Positions 26,592 to 35,188 are shown, numbered from the stretch's first letter. The stretch: 54,408 bases of DNA from Acidimicrobiales bacterium (GCA_020628865.1 JAHDEJ010000015.1:1-54408); one strand, 5' to 3'. Made by a program: numbers and translations. Notes: generated by a model from the sequence alone, not told the origin.

Positions 26592-26653
26592 GTGCCTGGC
26601 ACCTTTGACGCCCGAAGGGGCCTGGCACCTTTTGCGGCAAAAGGTGCCAGGCC
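26592..26653. repeat. GTGCCTGGCACC palindromic repeat, copies 1-2
   Basis: GTGCCTGGCACC (26592-26603) is followed by GGCCTGGCACCTTTTGC (26619-26635) and its exact complement GCAAAAGGTGCCAGGCC (26637-26653), a 17-bp stem with a one-base loop. Related copies lie at 30320-30437. The element sits between the convergent lipoprotein and Lrp genes. Confidence 0.75.
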
Positions 26654-26667
26654 ACTTGGGATGATCG

Positions 26668-27132
26668 TCACTTACGTGGCGAGATCGGGAGCTCAGTTGT
26701 GCGCTTGATGCTCTTCATCGCGAGCTGCGAAGTGAGCTTCTGCACATAGGGCAGGTTTGCCAAGGCCTCCATGTACAACACCTCGAACTGCTCCGGCCCC
26801 GCAGCGACCACACGGAGGAGGTAGTCGGGCTGCCCCATCATCCTGGCGACCTCCACGATCTCGGGCACATCGAGCACGGCCGCCTCAAACTCGAGCAACG
26901 ATGCATGAGTGACGGCCTCGAGCGTGACCCAAACCAACGGCTCGAAGCTGCAGCCGACTGCCTCCCGATCGAGCACTGCCGCATAACCGGAGATCACGCC
27001 CGTCGACTCGAGGTTTCGAACACGGCGCAGACAAGGTGAGGGACTCAAACCCACCGCCTCGGCGAGTTCGTTGTTCGGAATGCGAGCATTCCGCTGCAGC
27101 TGGCTCAGAATTGCGCGATCGATATCATCCAC
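26668..27132 (-). CDS. Lrp/AsnC-family transcriptional regulator
   Basis: 154 residues from a GTG at 27130-27132. VDDIDRAILSQLQRNARIPN followed by LAEAVGLSPSPCLRRVRNLE is the AsnC HTH. The RAM domain carries MMGQPDYLLRVVAAG, close to the classical Lrp G-x-x-D-Y-L-L-R-V core. It diverges from the UGSC selenoprotein gene across 79 bases, so that gene is the likeliest target. The 3' end abuts the palindromic repeat cluster. Confidence 0.9.
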   Translation of the reverse strand: MDDIDRAILSQLQRNARIPNNELAEAVGLSPSPCLRRVRNLESTGVISGYAAVLDREAVGCSFEPLVWVTLEAVTHASLLEFEAAVLDVPEIVEVARMMGQPDYLLRVVAAGPEQFEVLYMEALANLPYVQKLTSQLAMKSIKRTTELPISPRK

Positions 27133-27211
27133 GGCAGCCAATGCTACAAATGCCCTCGTTCGTGATCCAGAACGCCAGCACCTGCGGGGCACCTTCCGGC
27201 ATGATGGTGGC

Positions 27212-28963
27212 ATGACCGCGCAGTACGAGACCGTCTGGCCCCGCTCTCCGCAGGGGGTGCAGCAACAACGACGGGCGCAGCGTCTCGACTCGCTGGACAA
27301 TGTCCGGGTCGCCTTCCTCTGGGACTACCTGTTCCGCGGGGACGAGCTCTTCCCGGTTCTGGCCGACGAGCTCCGCCGACGACACCCGAGCATCGACATC
27401 GTGAGCTACGAGGAGTTCGGCAACCTGCACGGTGCCGACGAGAAGATGCGCCTGGCCCAGCTGCCGACCGAACTGCGAGATCGGAGTGTCGACGCCGTCG
27501 TCTCCGGGATGGGGTGTTGAGGCAGCTGTACGCCCGCCGTGATGCGGGCCGCAATCGCCGCCGAGAGCGCCGGCATCCCGTCCGTCTCGATCGTTTGTGA
27601 GGGGTTCGCCGGCCAAGCCGCGGCAACCGCACGGGGCATCGGCTACGACGAACTCCCGCTCGCGGTGACCGTTGGCCATGTCGATGCCCAATCACAGACA
27701 GAGATGATCGAGAACTTCCTGTCGCAGACCGTCGACGTGATCGTCGCTGGCCTCACCGACCCGACGCCGGCAGCCGGCGACGATGCAGAAGCGGAACCAT
27801 CGGCGCTCGAGATTGCCGCGGCCGGAACGCTCGACGAGATCAACGACCGGTTCGCCGAGCTTGGATGGAGCGACGGAAACGCGATTCTCCCTCCGACCAT
27901 CGAGCGGGTGGAACGCTTCCTCGACGGTTCGGGCCACGACCCCTGGAAGACGCTCGGAATCGCCCCCTCGTCAGGTCGAGACCTGACCGTCTGGTCGATT
28001 GCCGTGAACGCGGTCATGGCCGGTTGCCAACCAGAACACCTGCCGATCCTGCTGGCGCTGACCGAGGTGCTCGCCGACCCGGCCTACGGGGCCGAGCATT
28101 CCGGCAATACGACCGGCGCCGATGCGCTGATCATCCTCGACGGACCGAACGTGGAAGCCCTCGGCTTCAACTCGGGTCCGGGAGCACAGCGTGAAGGCAC
28201 ACGAGCGAACACCGCCGTCGGTCGATGGCTTCGCTTGTACCTGCGAAATGTCTTCGGGTTCACGTCGGACGAGCTGGACAAGGCAACATTCGGAAACCCA
28301 GCCCGGCCGGTCCTGGCCGAAGATCAGAGCTGTCTCGACGAGATCGGCTGGCCGTCGATCGCACAGCAGCTCGGCGGCTCCGCCAACGTGGACGCGGTCA
28401 CCGTCGCCCGCATGAACAGCGGGATCATGATCGGCAGCGTGTTCGGCTCGACCCCGGACAAGATCGTGCCGTATCTCGCCAACGGGTTGACACGTTCTGC
28501 GGGGTGGGACCTCACCCACCTCCACGGCTTGGGCCAGGACCAGTTCCAACCACTTCTGGTGCTTTCGCCCTTGCTGGCGCGGACCTTCGCTGCGTCCGGC
28601 TGGAACCTCGATCGCGTGCAGCTGGCCCTCTTCGATCACGCCCGCATTCCCGCCACGTTGTTCGAACGGTTCATCGGCGAATGGTCGAACCTGACGGCGG
28701 GCCGTCGACGGCTCGTCGACCTGGCCCGAGAGGGGGACCTCCCCGACGTGTTCGGCGTGTCCGACGACCCGGAGCGGCTGGTTCCAATCGTGACCCGACC
28801 AGAGCGTATTCGGGTTGCGGTGAGCGGAGACCCGAACCGGGCGAACGCGTTTGCCTTCAGCAATGACGGTCCGCACGGGTGGTGGACAACGAAGCCGATC
28901 GACCACACGCCGGCGAGCGACCTCGTTTGCAGCATCGGGGGTGCCTGCACCCCTCCCGCCTGA
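27212..28963 (+). CDS. UGSC-family selenoprotein, in-frame UGA decoded as Sec103
   Basis: 583 residues if the TGA at 27518-27520 is read through. The frame is continuous: residues 1-102 end VVSGMGC, the TGA follows, then GSCTPAVMRAAIAAESAGIP and the remaining 480 residues. The resulting GMGC-U-GSC is exactly the motif that names the UGSC (seleno)protein family, in which Sec or Cys occupies the first position. The N-terminal domain (VAFLWDYLFRGDELFP, then the U-G-S-C site and GFAGQAA) looks Rossmann-like. The long C-terminal domain (about residues 200-583) is of unknown function. A SECIS-type hairpin follows the UGA at 27532-27549. Function in the family is unassigned; thiol/selenol redox chemistry is inferred. 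Confidence 0.88.
27532..27549 (+). promoter_or_regulatory. bSECIS hairpin for the UGSC selenoprotein
   Basis: GCCCGC-CGTGAT-GCGGGC forms a perfect 6-bp stem and 6-base loop with G as the second loop base. The loop begins 17 bases after the UGA, within the bacterial SECIS window. Confidence 0.7.
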
Positions 28964-29000
28964 GACACGACGGCCATCGGCTGCACCACAGATCGTGTCG

Positions 29001-29006
29001 TACGAT
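29001..29006 (+). promoter_or_regulatory. -10 element of a leaderless MDMPI-like transcript
   Basis: TACGAT, five bases, then the ATG at 29012; no ribosome-binding site is visible. Confidence 0.4.
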
Positions 29007-29011
29007 TCGAC

Positions 29012-29776
29012 ATGGACTGGATCAAGCGAATCACCGACAACACCGCCGCCCTTGCGGACATCGTGGAGCGACACGAGCCGTCACTTCGGGTTCCCAGCTG
29101 CCCGGACTGGGACCTTTCCGACCTCGCCTGGCACTTACTCGAGGTTCAACACTTCTGGACCTGGATCATTGCGAATCGGCCCGTCGACCCTTCCGGCTAT
29201 GCCGCACCAGATCGACCCGCCGCCGAAGCGCTCCCGGCTGACCTTCGCTCGGGATGCGCCGAGTTGGCCGGGGTGCTCTCCGACGCAGCGCCCTCCGAGG
29301 CGGCGTGGAGCTGGGCGGATGACCAGACGGTGGGCTTCACCCTTCGACGACAGGCGCACGAATCCTGGATCCACCTCGTGGATGGGGCATTGGCGAGCGG
29401 CGAGGAGGTACCGATCGCAGACACCATGTTCGCCACCGATGGAATCGAGGAGTTCTTCGCCAACAATGTGGCGGCGTCGATTCCTGGATGGGCGAGCTTC
29501 GAGCCGACGAGCCAGCACATCACGCTTGAGACGGCAGAGGGTGCAAGCTGGACACTTCAGTTCGGACGCTTTCGGGGCGAGTCACCTTCCGGAACGACCT
29601 ACGACGATGACTACTGCCAGGTCGCAGCGGCGGCGAGCGACGCGACCGTTCGAGCCGAGTCGCCGACACTGCTCCGCTGGCTGTGGGGAAGGGCCGACGA
29701 CAATGCCGTGACGGTGGCCGGCAATCGGGAACTCAGCACGCGATTGCGCGAGATCGCCACGCAGGGTTCCCAGTGA
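29012..29776 (+). CDS. Mycothiol-dependent maleylpyruvate isomerase-type (DinB fold) protein
   Basis: 254 residues. The N-terminal four-helix DinB/MDMPI domain carries CPDWDLSDLAWHLLEVQHFW (first His) and RRQAHESWIHLVDG (second His group), the metal-binding pattern of the mycothiol-dependent maleylpyruvate isomerase family. A small C-terminal domain begins near residue 160. Family members use mycothiol, the actinobacterial thiol, in isomerisation or detoxification. It follows the UGSC gene by 48 bases on the same strand, but has its own leaderless-type -10. The actual substrate is unknown, since most members of this family are not maleylpyruvate isomerases. Confidence 0.82.
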   Translation: MDWIKRITDNTAALADIVERHEPSLRVPSCPDWDLSDLAWHLLEVQHFWTWIIANRPVDPSGYAAPDRPAAEALPADLRSGCAELAGVLSDAAPSEAAWSWADDQTVGFTLRRQAHESWIHLVDGALASGEEVPIADTMFATDGIEEFFANNVAASIPGWASFEPTSQHITLETAEGASWTLQFGRFRGESPSGTTYDDDYCQVAAAASDATVRAESPTLLRWLWGRADDNAVTVAGNRELSTRLREIATQGSQ

Positions 29777-29831
29777 CGAACTGCCAGCACCCCGTCAACC
29801 CGAGGGCCCAAACCAATCAAACCACGAAAAC

Positions 29832-29860
29832 TTGACACCATTTCAATTGCCCCTTATATT
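29832..29860 (+). promoter_or_regulatory. Near-consensus sigma-70 promoter, leaderless
   Basis: TTGACA (29832-29837), exactly 17 bases, TATATT (29855-29860), then six bases to the ATG at 29867. It lies in an unusually A+T-rich patch and is the strongest promoter by eye in the window. Transcription should begin at or next to the start codon. Confidence 0.75.
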
Positions 29861-29866
29861 TAAGGC

Positions 29867-30301
29867 ATGACTTCGAACCGCTATCAGATGAGAATTCACA
29901 CCCACACCGAGACCGCCCTCGCCGGCCTCCTCCTTCCGGGCGAACAGATCGAGGCCGTCGTCGCCCAGGGCGGACCAGCCTTCGCCTACGCGATCTGGTC
30001 CCGCCTGCTGCCATTCGCCAGCGTCGTTGGCGGCGCAATCCCTCACCTCGTGGTCACCAACGAACGACTGCTCCTGTGCGACTTCGGCCGCGGCTTCCCT
30101 GCGAAGGTCGATGCTCAGGTCGCCCCAGCCACCATCACGGCGGAGCGCATCCGCCGCCCCGGGGAGACGGTGAACTTCGCCCAGTCGGCCCGACAGATGG
30201 ATGAGCCCAACCGGCTACTGAACCCGAAGGCGATTCGGATCGACGAGTCGACCACGTTCTGGCCTGCCCGTGGCTGGACATTCGAGACCGCTGCCGCCTG
30301 A
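29867..30301 (+). CDS. Small protein of unknown function (possible PH-like domain)
   Basis: 144 residues, no signal peptide. LLPGEQIEAVVAQGG, then HLVVTNERLLLCDFG and a late basic/aromatic segment (RIDESTTFWPARGW) resemble the GE-x-V and VTNxRL turns of bacterial PH-like domains, but the match is loose and no catalytic motif is visible. It is headed by a near-consensus leaderless promoter and followed by a hairpin terminator made from the GTGCCTGGCACC repeats, so it is an isolated and probably well-expressed transcription unit. Confidence 0.65.
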   Translation: MTSNRYQMRIHTHTETALAGLLLPGEQIEAVVAQGGPAFAYAIWSRLLPFASVVGGAIPHLVVTNERLLLCDFGRGFPAKVDAQVAPATITAERIRRPGETVNFAQSARQMDEPNRLLNPKAIRIDESTTFWPARGWTFETAAA

Positions 30302-30319
30302 TCCGGCGGCACCAAGACA

Positions 30320-30437
30320 TGGGGCCTGGCACTTCTCCCCCTCCAAGGTGCCAGGCCCCATCAACATCGCATCGTGCCTGGCACCTTCGACCTCCGAAGG
30401 TGCCAGGCACCTTTTTGTACGAAACGTGCCAGGCACC
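30320..30437. repeat. GTGCCTGGCACC palindromic repeats, copies 3-5, including a terminator
   Basis: Hairpin one pairs TGGGGCCTGGCACTT (30320-30334) with AAGGTGCCAGGCCCCA (30345-30360). Hairpin two pairs GTGCCTGGCACCTTCG (30374-30389) perfectly with CGAAGGTGCCAGGCAC (30395-30410) and is followed by CTTTTTG, a classical intrinsic terminator for the plus strand. A half copy (GTGCCAGGCACC) lies at 30426-30437. The sequence is the same family as 26592-26653. Confidence 0.75.
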
Positions 30438-30456
30438 ATTGAGACGAAGCTCCGGA

Positions 30457-32142
30457 TCAGAGGAAGAGGCGTTCGAGGACCCGGTAGCTGGCGAGCGTTA
30501 GGGTGCCGGTGAGGTCGAGGTCGACGGAGCGGCTGAAGAAGTCGTCGACCGGTTGGTCGATTGCGATGGCACCGATATCGACCCGGGGATCCCGTTCGAT
30601 CCGATGCACGACGTTGGCCAGATGCGCCTCGAGGAACGCCTCGCCGTTTGCGTTGATCGTGGCCGCCTCCATCGGTGCACCATCGGACACGATCAGGAGC
30701 AGCTTCTTCGGTTCGGGACGATCGAGCAGTCGCCGGTAGGCCCAGGCGATGGCCTCGCCGTCGACCCCCTCACGGAAGTGCTGGGTTCGCATCATCGAGG
30801 CCGTCGACAGCCGGGACCGTTTCCACGGCGTATCCGCGTCCTTGTAGACGATGTGGCTCAGCTCGGCGAGACGACCCGGGTCGTCCGGTTCCATCGCCCG
30901 ACGCCATTCGCGCAGCGGCTCGCCGCCGTTCCAGGCGTTGGTCGTGAACCCGAGGATCTCGCTGGTCGCACCGGCGAGATCGAGGGCCCGCGCCAACGTG
31001 TCGACCAGCACAGTCACGGTCTCGTGCCGTTGCCGCTTCATCGAACCCGAATTGTCGATCAGGAACGACACCACGGCGGGGCAGGTGATCCGGTAGCGCT
31101 CGCGCTGGAAGATCTGCCGTTGGGCCGGGTTGGCGACGATCTGCGACAGTCGGGCGGCGTCGAGCACGCCCTCCTCCTGACCGTGGCTCCAGCCGTCCCG
31201 TTCCAGCCCCGTCAGCAGCCGCTGGAACCGCCGGGCGAGCGTGAACACACTCACCGCCTGCGCGGCGATCTCCTCATCGAGGTGTTCTCGCAGTTCTCGC
31301 CGTTTCGCCTCCGGGTAGAGCGAAGCGCCCATGTGCTCGACATCGTGCTCGCGGGTGAAGACGTGATAGCCGCCCACCTCGTCGAGGGACCGCTCGTCCA
31401 CTCGATCGAGGTCCGACCCTGCGCCGGGCATCTCGCCGTCGCCTTCCGGCGGGTCCTCTGTCCAGTCGGGTGGAATGAAGAGCTGAGTGGCGACCTTCTC
31501 GGCGCCGGCCACCATCTCTCCGCCGCCTTGCTCGTCGACCATCTCGGCAATGGCTTCTGCAACGCCACGGGCGTGATAGGCGTATTCAATCTGATCGTCC
31601 GTATTCGCCTTGAGGTGCCGCAGGCCGGTTCCGATCACGGGCGAGATGTTGGCGCGGGTCGACTCGATCGTGTCTTCGATGAACTCGTTCTGCAGCGGAT
31701 GCACCATGCGGGATCGGGCCATGTGCATCACCGTGTACAGCAGCAGGCCGAGCGCACTGTCGGTGATGTTCTGTCGGGCGCACCAGGCCCGGAAAGCGTG
31801 TTCGATGTTGTCTCGGACCCCGTCGAGCGAGTCGGGGACCTGCGCCTCGCATCGCACCTGCTCGAGGATGTCGAAGACGATGCGGGCCACGAGGTCGTGA
31901 GGTTCGCCGACGGCATGCAGCGCACGGTCGCTGTAGCGGAGGCGCACACCGAGTGCGTCAACCAGACCTCGATAGACGCGGTCGTCGAGCTCGTCGGCTG
32001 CGTCGTGGTCGATCGCCAACCAGGGTGCGGCGATGGGAACCGTCCGATCGGCGACGGTCAGCTGGTGGGCCCGGTATTCGGCGCGCGGTTCGGCGCCGAC
32101 CGCTCGTAGCGCCGCTGCCCCCTGCCGTTCGCGTGCCCGCAT
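30457..32142 (-). CDS. cobT: CobT-like cobaltochelatase subunit (VWA domain)
   Basis: 561 residues. An N-terminal CobT domain is followed by an acidic central region (ADDEL-type helices and WTEDPPEGDGEMPG) and a C-terminal von Willebrand A domain whose MIDAS is DNSGSMKRQR (near residue 365). With CobS (17 bases upstream in the same operon) it forms the chaperone-like AAA+/VWA module that drives Co2+ insertion by CobN in aerobic cobalamin synthesis. No CobN or other cobalamin gene is in the window, so either CobN is elsewhere or this pair serves another metalloenzyme. The gene ends next to the palindromic repeats. Confidence 0.8.
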   Translation of the reverse strand: MRARERQGAAALRAVGAEPRAEYRAHQLTVADRTVPIAAPWLAIDHDAADELDDRVYRGLVDALGVRLRYSDRALHAVGEPHDLVARIVFDILEQVRCEAQVPDSLDGVRDNIEHAFRAWCARQNITDSALGLLLYTVMHMARSRMVHPLQNEFIEDTIESTRANISPVIGTGLRHLKANTDDQIEYAYHARGVAEAIAEMVDEQGGGEMVAGAEKVATQLFIPPDWTEDPPEGDGEMPGAGSDLDRVDERSLDEVGGYHVFTREHDVEHMGASLYPEAKRRELREHLDEEIAAQAVSVFTLARRFQRLLTGLERDGWSHGQEEGVLDAARLSQIVANPAQRQIFQRERYRITCPAVVSFLIDNSGSMKRQRHETVTVLVDTLARALDLAGATSEILGFTTNAWNGGEPLREWRRAMEPDDPGRLAELSHIVYKDADTPWKRSRLSTASMMRTQHFREGVDGEAIAWAYRRLLDRPEPKKLLLIVSDGAPMEAATINANGEAFLEAHLANVVHRIERDPRVDIGAIAIDQPVDDFFSRSVDLDLTGTLTLASYRVLERLFL

Positions 32143-32159
32143 CGGTCAGCGACCTCTGG

Positions 32160-33110
32160 TCACGCCAGGTCGAGTTCGACGTTGAACGCCCGCTGGTAGT
32201 ACTCGGCGACCAGGGCGTGCTCGGCGTCGTCGCACTTGTTGAGGAAGGCGAGCCGGAAGGCATTGTCGATGTTGCCGAAGATCTGGACGTTCTCGGCCCA
32301 GCTGATGACGGTGCGCGGCGACATGACCGTGGAGAGGTCGCCGGCGGCGAACCCGTGCCGGGTGAGATCGGCGACCGCAACCATCTTGGCAACGACGGCG
32401 GGGTCGGCGTCGGGCACCTGCGCCATGACGACGCCGACCTCGTGGTCGGCGTCGAGGTAGTTGAGCGTGGCGACGACGTTGAAGCGGTCGATCTGCGCCT
32501 GGTTGAGCACCTGGGTGCCGTGATACAGCCCCGTGAGGTTTCCGAGCCCGACCGTGTTGGCGGTGGCGAACAGTCGGAACGATGGGTGCGGCGTGAGCAC
32601 GCGGTTCTGGTCGAGCAGGGTGAGCCGCCCGTCCTTCTCGAGCACCCGCTGGATGACGAACATGACGTCGGGTCGGCCGGCATCGAACTCGTCGAAGATG
32701 AGCGCCACGGGGTTCTGCAGCGCCCACGGCAACATGCCTTCGACGAACTCGGTGACCTGCACGCCGTCGCGCACCACGATGGCGTCGCGCCCCACCAGAT
32801 CCATACGAGAGATGTGCCCGTCCAGGTTCACGCGCACTGCCGGCCAGTTCAGTCGAGCCGCCACCTGCTCGATGTGGGTCGACTTCCCGGTGCCGTGCGC
32901 CCCCTGCACCAGCACCCGCCGGTTGTGAGCAAACCCGGCAAGGATCGCCAGAGTCACCTCAGGGTCAAACCGATAATTCGGATCGACAACAGGAGTCCAT
33001 TCCGAAGGCTCGTCAAACGCCAAGACCCGAAGATCCGTCTTGAACCCAAACACCGAAGCAACATCAACCTCGCTCGACGGCGCTTGGGCGGGATTCGAAA
33101 CGTCAGTCAT
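32160..33110 (-). CDS. cobS: CobS-like AAA+ ATPase (cobaltochelatase subunit)
   Basis: 316 residues. It has a Walker [10 protein letters not shown] (near residue 72), a Walker [11 protein letters not shown] (near 136) and the [13 protein letters not shown] sensor segment typical of CobS/MoxR-type AAA+ proteins. The N-terminal stretch ending [20 protein letters not shown] is close to that of CobS. It hydrolyses ATP to power metal insertion together with CobT, encoded 17 bases downstream. Immediately upstream, toward xsc, lies a long hairpin (33197-33302), so the chelatase operon probably starts in that gap. Confidence 0.85.
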   Translation of the reverse strand: MTDVSNPAQAPSSEVDVASVFGFKTDLRVLAFDEPSEWTPVVDPNYRFDPEVTLAILAGFAHNRRVLVQGAHGTGKSTHIEQVAARLNWPAVRVNLDGHISRMDLVGRDAIVVRDGVQVTEFVEGMLPWALQNPVALIFDEFDAGRPDVMFVIQRVLEKDGRLTLLDQNRVLTPHPSFRLFATANTVGLGNLTGLYHGTQVLNQAQIDRFNVVATLNYLDADHEVGVVMAQVPDADPAVVAKMVAVADLTRHGFAAGDLSTVMSPRTVISWAENVQIFGNIDNAFRLAFLNKCDDAEHALVAEYYQRAFNVELDLA

Positions 33111-33196
33111 ATGTGCTCAACCTAACGATCATCGGCGCTGCCACCTTGGCTGAACCGAGACATGTCGGAACGACGCAAAGAGAGCGCCAGCCGCCG

Positions 33197-33302
33197 GTTC
33201 GAAGGAGAGGCCCCCGGGAGGAACCTGGGCGATGGCGACATGCCGAAGCCGACGTTGCGAAGCTGGAGGCGAGGCATGTCGCCATCGCCCCCAGCTTCGA
33301 AC
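33197..33302. repeat. Compound inverted repeat (18 bp perfect, plus outer 8 bp)
   Basis: GGGCGATGGCGACATGCC (33227-33244) and GGCATGTCGCCATCGCCC (33273-33290) are exact complements with a 28-base loop. Outside them GTTCGAAG (33197-33204) pairs with CTTCGAAC (33295-33302). The structure fills most of the 207-bp gap between xsc and cobS, both on the minus strand. It could end the xsc transcript, or be a small palindromic mobile element. Confidence 0.65.
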
Positions 33303-33317
33303 AACGCCACAGGAGGC

Positions 33318-35084
33318 CTAGACGTAGTCCTTGTACTTCGGCAGGTGCCGCACCGGCTTCGAGAGCGCATCCTTGCGGAACGGGTCGCCCAGTTCCTTGG
33401 TGCACATGATCTCGATGACGGTGGTCTTGCCTTCGTTCATCTGCGCTTCGACGGCGGCGGTCAGCGCGGGGCCGACCTCGTCGATGTTGTCGATGCGGAC
33501 GCCTTCGGCGCCCATCGACTTGGCCATCTCGGCGTAGTTCTCGCCGCCGTCGAGCTCGCCGGCAACGAAGCGGTGGCCGTAGAAGTCGACCTGGTTCTTC
33601 TTCTCGGCGCCCCACTGGCGGTTGTGGAACACGACTGCGGTGACCGGGATGTCGTGGCGGACGGCGGTCATGAGCTCGACCATGCTCATCGCCCAGGCGC
33701 CGTCACCGGCGTAGGAGATGGCGGGACGGTCGGGGGCGGCGGCCTTGGCACCCATGATGGTGGGGAGGGCGTAGCCGCAGTTGCCCCAGCTCATCGGTGC
33801 GAAGAAGCTGCGGGGCTCTTCGAAGCGAAGGTAGCTGTTGGCGACCGAGTTGATGTTGCCGATGTCGGTGGAGACCATGGCTCGGGCCGGCATGGCCTTT
33901 TCGAGCTCGCGGAGGACCTGGCGGGGGTGCAGCCAGTTGCCTTCTTCGTTCTTGGCTTCCTCGATCATGGCGAGCGAGAAGTCGTCCTTCTCGTGGATCC
34001 ACGCGTCGAGCTCGGCCTCCCAGGCGTCCTTCTCGGCCTTGGTGGTGGCGGCGCGCTCGTCCTTGGTGGCGTCGCAGGCGAGGGTGCGCTCGTTGAGGCG
34101 CTCGAGCAGTGCGACGGCTGCTTCGCCGGCGTCGCCGTGGATGGCGACGTCGACGGTCTTCACGAGGTTGAGCATGGTGTGGTCGGCGTCGACCTGGATG
34201 ATCTTGGCGTCCTTCGGCCAGTAGTCCATGTCGTGCTGCGGGAGCGTGCCGAACGGGCCGAGACGGCTGCCGAGGGCGAGGACGACGTCGGCCTTGTTGA
34301 TGAGCTTCATGGCGGCCTTGGAGCCCTGGTAGCCGAGGGGGCCGGTCCACTGCGGGTGGCTTGCCGGGAAGCTGTCGTTGTGGAGGTAGCTGTTGACCAC
34401 CGGGCCGCCGAGGCGCTCGGCGAGCGCAACGCACTCGTCCATGGCGTCGCCCATGACGACGCCGCCGCCGCTGAGCAGGACGGGGAATTCGGCTTCGGCG
34501 AGAAGGTCGGCTGCGGCGTCGAGGCTGGTGGCGCCGCCGGGGCCACGGTCGATGCGCTTGGGCTGCGGAATCTCGACGTCGATGTCGCCGTAGAAGCGGT
34601 CACGCGGGATGTTGAGCTGGGTGGGGCCCATGTCGGAGATGGCACGGTCGAAGGCGCGGGCCGTGAGTTCGGCCATGCGGTTCTCGTTGTCGACCTGCCC
34701 CTGGTACTTCACGAACTCCTCGAACATGGGGAGCTGGTTGGCTTCCTGGAAGCCGCCGAGGCCGATGCCGCCGGAGCCGGTCTGCGGCGTGATCATGACG
34801 ACGGGGGTGTGGGCCCAGAAGGCGGCGGCGATTGCGGTGACGCAGTTGGAGATGCCGGGACCGTTCTGACCGATGACGACGCCGTGGCGACCCGAGACGC
34901 GTGCGAATCCGTCGGCCATGTGGGCGGCGCCCTGTTCGTGGACGACGGGGACGAGGCGGATGCCGGCGGGAGCGAAGATGTCCATGGCATCCATGAAGGC
35001 GGAGCCCATGATGCCGAAGGTGGTGTCGACGCCGTTGGCGACGAGGGTTTCGACGAACGCCTCGCTCGGGGTCATACGGGTCAT
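33318..35084 (-). CDS. xsc: Sulfoacetaldehyde acetyltransferase (Xsc)
   Basis: 588 residues, the usual Xsc length, after a good AAGGAG ribosome site. It is a three-domain TPP enzyme: HEQGAAHMADGFARVSG carries the catalytic glutamate, and GDGAWAMSMVEL with the following HNRQWGAEKKNQ forms the TPP/Mg site. Landmarks special to Xsc among TPP enzymes include FGIMGSAFMDAMDIF, QNGPGISNCVTA, GGFQEANQLPMFE, PLGYQGSKAAM, DYWPKDAKIIQVD and the C-terminal KELGDPFRKDALSKPVR. It converts sulfoacetaldehyde and phosphate to acetyl phosphate and sulfite, the desulfonation step shared by taurine, isethionate and some C3-sulfonate pathways. It is divergent from the IclR regulator; Pta (50366) would use its product. 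Confidence 0.92.
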   Translation of the reverse strand: MTRMTPSEAFVETLVANGVDTTFGIMGSAFMDAMDIFAPAGIRLVPVVHEQGAAHMADGFARVSGRHGVVIGQNGPGISNCVTAIAAAFWAHTPVVMITPQTGSGGIGLGGFQEANQLPMFEEFVKYQGQVDNENRMAELTARAFDRAISDMGPTQLNIPRDRFYGDIDVEIPQPKRIDRGPGGATSLDAAADLLAEAEFPVLLSGGGVVMGDAMDECVALAERLGGPVVNSYLHNDSFPASHPQWTGPLGYQGSKAAMKLINKADVVLALGSRLGPFGTLPQHDMDYWPKDAKIIQVDADHTMLNLVKTVDVAIHGDAGEAAVALLERLNERTLACDATKDERAATTKAEKDAWEAELDAWIHEKDDFSLAMIEEAKNEEGNWLHPRQVLRELEKAMPARAMVSTDIGNINSVANSYLRFEEPRSFFAPMSWGNCGYALPTIMGAKAAAPDRPAISYAGDGAWAMSMVELMTAVRHDIPVTAVVFHNRQWGAEKKNQVDFYGHRFVAGELDGGENYAEMAKSMGAEGVRIDNIDEVGPALTAAVEAQMNEGKTTVIEIMCTKELGDPFRKDALSKPVRHLPKYKDYV

Positions 35085-35140
35085 TGCATATCTCCTTGGG
35101 TTACGGAGGAAGGGGTTGGCGTGATCAAGTGTGCCTCTTC

Positions 35141-35188
35141 GTGAGAATTTCACACATTGGTGTGAGACCGTATAACAGATGCGTGAGA
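35141..35188 (-). promoter_or_regulatory. Phased GTGAGA array and palindrome upstream of xsc
   Basis: GTGAGA occurs at 35141, 35162 and 35183, exactly 21 bases apart (two helical turns), with GTGATC at 35121. The middle copy is one arm of TCACAC-attg-GTGTGA (35150-35165), a perfect 16-base palindrome. The array lies about 60-105 bases before the xsc start, where an activator would bind. Confidence 0.6.

Noticed and set aside
27212-28963. Pseudogene or two genes broken at 27518
   Set aside because: The frame is preserved, the stop is TGA inside the UGSC family motif, and a SECIS-type hairpin follows at proper spacing.
26592-30437. CRISPR array
   Set aside because: The repeats are palindromes of varied length in two distant clusters with no regular spacers or cas genes.
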